Shown here: positions 61,821-64,000 of the stretch, piece after piece
How the letters are laid out: each line of letters begins with the position of its first letter
Numbering within the stretch: the stretch's first letter is position 1
Assembly: GCF_011046555.1 (NCBI RefSeq)
Contig: NZ_CP049246.1
Coordinates: 2,356,001 to 2,420,000, forward strand
Direction of reading: 5' to 3'
DNA length: 64,000 nucleotides
Source of the DNA: Sphingobacterium lactis
GTDB lineage: Bacteria; Bacteroidota; Bacteroidia; Sphingobacteriales; Sphingobacteriaceae
The notes under the pieces: generated by a model
Seen by the model: only the letters and a program-made list of their open reading frames with translations
Databases searched by the model: none
What the model was told of the DNA's origin: nothing
Position numbers and translations under genes: made by a program

Positions 61821-62675
61821 ATGGAAAGGATAATAGCTTTCATTTATCTTATACTCCTCCTACCTGTGGCGTTAAATGCGCAACAAAAGCCTAGATTGAT
61901 TGTCAGGGCAGATGATTTGGGATCTTTTGCTTCCGCAAATCAAGCTATTCTTTTGACCGTAGATCAAGGAATTACGACATCGGTAGAATTGATGATGAAT
62001 TGCCCCTGGACGCCTGAGGCGCTCAACCTATTGAAAGATTATCCAAATCTTGACGTTGGTGTCCACCTTATGATCACCAGTGAGTGGGACAATTACAAAT
62101 GGAGGCCACTGACGCAGGCTCCTAGTATTACGGATTCCTTAGGGTTTTTTTATTCCTTTATAAATCCCAACCCTTTAGCACCTGGACGTGCAATTCAGGA
62201 ACATGTATGGAATTTAGCTGACATTGAACGGGAATTTAGAGCACAGATTGAAATGGCGAAAGCGACAGTGCCTCAGGTTTCTCACATCTCCACACATATA
62301 TTATGTGGTATATGGGATGAGGATGTGAAGACCATGTTGGATCGATTGGCTAAGGAATACAAGCTTCCTCAAGATTTTGATTATAACATTGAACTCTTTC
62401 CGATGGATCCATTTGATAAATCAGCTGATTTACAGACAAAAATTTCTAGGTTTATAGACGCTTTGGAGCTTCTTGAACCTACAAAGACGTACTTGTTTGT
62501 GGAACATCCGGGGCTGGATGTCGATGAAATGGAGACAGTTGGCCATGAAGGGTACAGAAATGTCCGTAAAGATCGAAGCGACATCACGAAAATATTAACC
62601 CATCCTGAGGTCCGGCAGAAAATAAAGGATTTAGGCATTGAACTTGTCGATTTTAAACAAGCGGGTTTAAAATAG
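61821..62675 (+). CDS. Secreted ChbG/YdjC-type carbohydrate deacetylase-like protein
   Basis: A 284-residue protein with a signal peptide (about 1-20, ending in LNAQ). RLIVRADDLGSFASANQAI gives the Asp pair, VGVHLMITSEW the metal His and SHISTHILCG the second His pair region of the YdjC family. It probably removes acetyl groups from amino sugars or oligosaccharides in the periplasm. It is outside the polysaccharide operon, so a link to that polymer is only inferred. Confidence 0.82.
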   Translation: MERIIAFIYLILLLPVALNAQQKPRLIVRADDLGSFASANQAILLTVDQGITTSVELMMNCPWTPEALNLLKDYPNLDVGVHLMITSEWDNYKWRPLTQAPSITDSLGFFYSFINPNPLAPGRAIQEHVWNLADIEREFRAQIEMAKATVPQVSHISTHILCGIWDEDVKTMLDRLAKEYKLPQDFDYNIELFPMDPFDKSADLQTKISRFIDALELLEPTKTYLFVEHPGLDVDEMETVGHEGYRNVRKDRSDITKILTHPEVRQKIKDLGIELVDFKQAGLK

Positions 62676-63434
62676 AAAAATCAACCTATCTATAAATGTT
62701 TAGAATAGGCGACGCTGAAATTCAAAAGTTTGGATTTGTCAGCACTACCATGAATAATAAAATCACAAATGAAATGGAAATAATTATTGCATGCCTTAGA
62801 TATAACGAATCTTCCGAAACTATCCATTGATAAAATAAAAGAACTAAAAATGGCAGAATAATGCTAAGAGAAAGTAGAACAAGTATCATGGCTAAAAGAA
62901 TTACAAAACTTATTGATATGACAAATATAAAGCAAAATGTAATTGTAGGAAATAAATTATCGTAATATTTATAAAATTAATATATGGTTTACAATTATAG
63001 TTTGACTCACATTTAATTTTATTGCCTAAGACTGTGATATTAATAGTTGTACATTTAAAAATATATTCTGGTGACGAAGCTATTTTAAAATCTGGTCAAT
63101 AGAAGTGGGTTAACGACTGTAGAGGTTAAAATTTGCAAACATCTAACCTTACTGATTATTTTTATTGGTATAATGTTGATTATCAGTTGATTTTATCTAT
63201 TATTAATGTGAATTTAAAACTTACTTAATTTACAGTAAATTTTGTTTTGGAAGAATGTTGTGTATGGCATGCAATTGTCGAAAAATGTAATTGAGAATGT
63301 GTTAAAATTGACGTAATCAATGGGAGAATAGGGATTCTTAATTCAATTTTAATATCTTTGCTCGCGATGATCAATCAGTTGGATTGGTGGTTTTTATTAA
63401 ATAATAGATCAATAACATTACTTTTCATCAGGCA
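62676..63434. other. 759-bp region without a recognised gene
   Basis: AT-rich DNA. A 26-codon ORF at 62750-62830 (MNNKITNEMEIIIACLRYNE...) and a similar short reading after 62889 (MAKRITKLIDMTN...) are the only openings; neither has a family or ribosome site. The right end carries the promoter box of the next gene. It may be decayed coding DNA. Confidence 0.4.
63355..63362 (+). promoter_or_regulatory. Promoter -7 box before the last gene
   Basis: TATCTTTG matches TAnnTTTG, giving a leader of about 65 nt. No clear -33 TTG at the right spacing. Confidence 0.4.
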
Positions 63435-63962
63435 ATGGAAAAGGTTCGATTTAAGTCCGTTTCGACACTGGATATTTTATTTTTCTTAGCGCTATTATTA
63501 AATGTTTTCAATCATTTACTTTTTGAAAAAACAATTGTACCGGTATACATCATCGGACTACTATATGTGTGCGGTTTGTTGTTTTATTTTGCAATAAAGA
63601 AGAAGGAGTTCTTTAGTCGAATCAATGTTTTTGAAAGACTCCTTTATACCATGGTCATTTTCGGCTCTATGCTATCTTTTTGCTTTTTGACACTGAACTA
63701 CATCTTTTCTAAAAAGGAGACCCATTTTACGACCTGCAAGGTGAAATGCCATAGTAAACGGTTATGGGCTGTTGTTAAAAAAGTAAAGGAGCCATCAGTG
63801 GTGTATGCAGAACTTCCTGAGGGACTAAATAAGCGTATTCCAGTTTCCAAAGAAGAGCGTATGGGGCTCCATCATATCGATTCGTTGGAGGTGCAACTGT
63901 CTCCAGGGGCTTTTGGTTTTTCTATAATACGTCGGATTATTCCCAGAAATGAAAATACATAG
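63435..63962 (+). CDS. Small membrane protein of unknown function
   Basis: A 175-residue protein with three hydrophobic segments (about 12-29, 35-53, 68-90) and a soluble basic C-terminal domain of about 80 residues (HFTTCKVKCHSKRLWAVVKK ... GAFGFSIIRRIIPR). Two Cys in TCKVKC may bind metal or form a disulfide. No family recognised. It is monocistronic as far as the window shows. Confidence 0.6.
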   Translation: MEKVRFKSVSTLDILFFLALLLNVFNHLLFEKTIVPVYIIGLLYVCGLLFYFAIKKKEFFSRINVFERLLYTMVIFGSMLSFCFLTLNYIFSKKETHFTTCKVKCHSKRLWAVVKKVKEPSVVYAELPEGLNKRIPVSKEERMGLHHIDSLEVQLSPGAFGFSIIRRIIPRNENT

Positions 63963-64000
63963 CTGAAGACCTGTATATAACCCATCTTAATTCGATTCTC

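Noticed and set aside
62750..62830. 26-codon ORF
   Set aside because: Too short, no ribosome site, no family recognised.
1..64000. CRISPR arrays, tRNA or rRNA genes, integrase-bounded island
   Set aside because: No spaced direct repeats of CRISPR size, no cloverleaf or rRNA sequence recognised, and no integrase gene.

Overview
The window reads as chromosome of a Bacteroidota bacterium, most likely Sphingobacteriaceae (Sphingobacterium-like). The support is a type III glutamine synthetase, a TonB receptor next to a BamA-like barrel, a DUF3078 protein, a BT0820-type HAD protein, several TAnnTTTG promoter -7 boxes and weak Shine-Dalgarno sites. Base composition is moderately AT-rich, with a GC-rich insertion sequence and several very AT-rich genes standing out. 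I see no rRNA, tRNA or CRISPR array.

Region 1 (1-19.7 kb) is mostly housekeeping and envelope: a truncated Gfo/Idh/MocA oxidoreductase, a metallo-beta-lactamase-fold hydrolase with a WYL regulator, a secreted ABM-domain protein, a methyltransferase, glnN, a large S9 peptidase, a SIMPL protein, two PepSY-like secreted proteins beside a two-component system, a TonB receptor/BamA-like pair, a PLP deaminase, an RluD-type pseudouridine synthase and a class IV aminotransferase. The two-component system and the PepSY pair carry similar 11-bp-spaced direct repeats upstream, which suggests one regulon.

Region 2 (19.7-33.3 kb) is a patchwork: a 5'-truncated DinB-like remnant, an AT-rich orphan glycosyltransferase, yceI, ankyrin and HEAT-repeat proteins, a UbiB kinase, a pyruvate oxidase, a palindromic array of 11-bp repeats, a GC-rich IS3-family element with a canonical A AAA AAG frameshift site, a DUF3078 protein, a second AT-rich orphan glycosyltransferase and a small HAD phosphatase.

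Region 3 (33.3-59.8 kb) is one co-directional exopolysaccharide locus of about 26 kb. It opens with a promoter carrying a tandem 11-bp repeat and closes with a strong terminator. It encodes a WecA/MraY-like initiating transferase, an epimerase, a Wzx flippase, an amino-sugar module (DegT aminotransferase, WbqC, GNAT), about ten glycosyltransferases including tandem duplicated GT2 and GT14 pairs, two acetyl/acyltransferases, a Wzy-like polymerase, a Wza lipoprotein and a Wzc kinase with a glycine-tyrosine tail. Between the last glycosyltransferase and Wza lies a compact cassette: a Ser/His S26-like peptidase, a PqqD-like recognition domain, a nucleotidyltransferase, a one-gene ABC exporter and an HPr-kinase-like protein. 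Several of these are tailoring parts known from lasso-peptide clusters, but the cyclase, the B2 protease and an obvious precursor are missing. This is the best candidate for an undescribed system.

Region 4 (59.8-64 kb) holds a hydrolase / ECF sigma / membrane-protein operon, a ChbG/YdjC-like deacetylase, a 760-bp gap and a small membrane protein.
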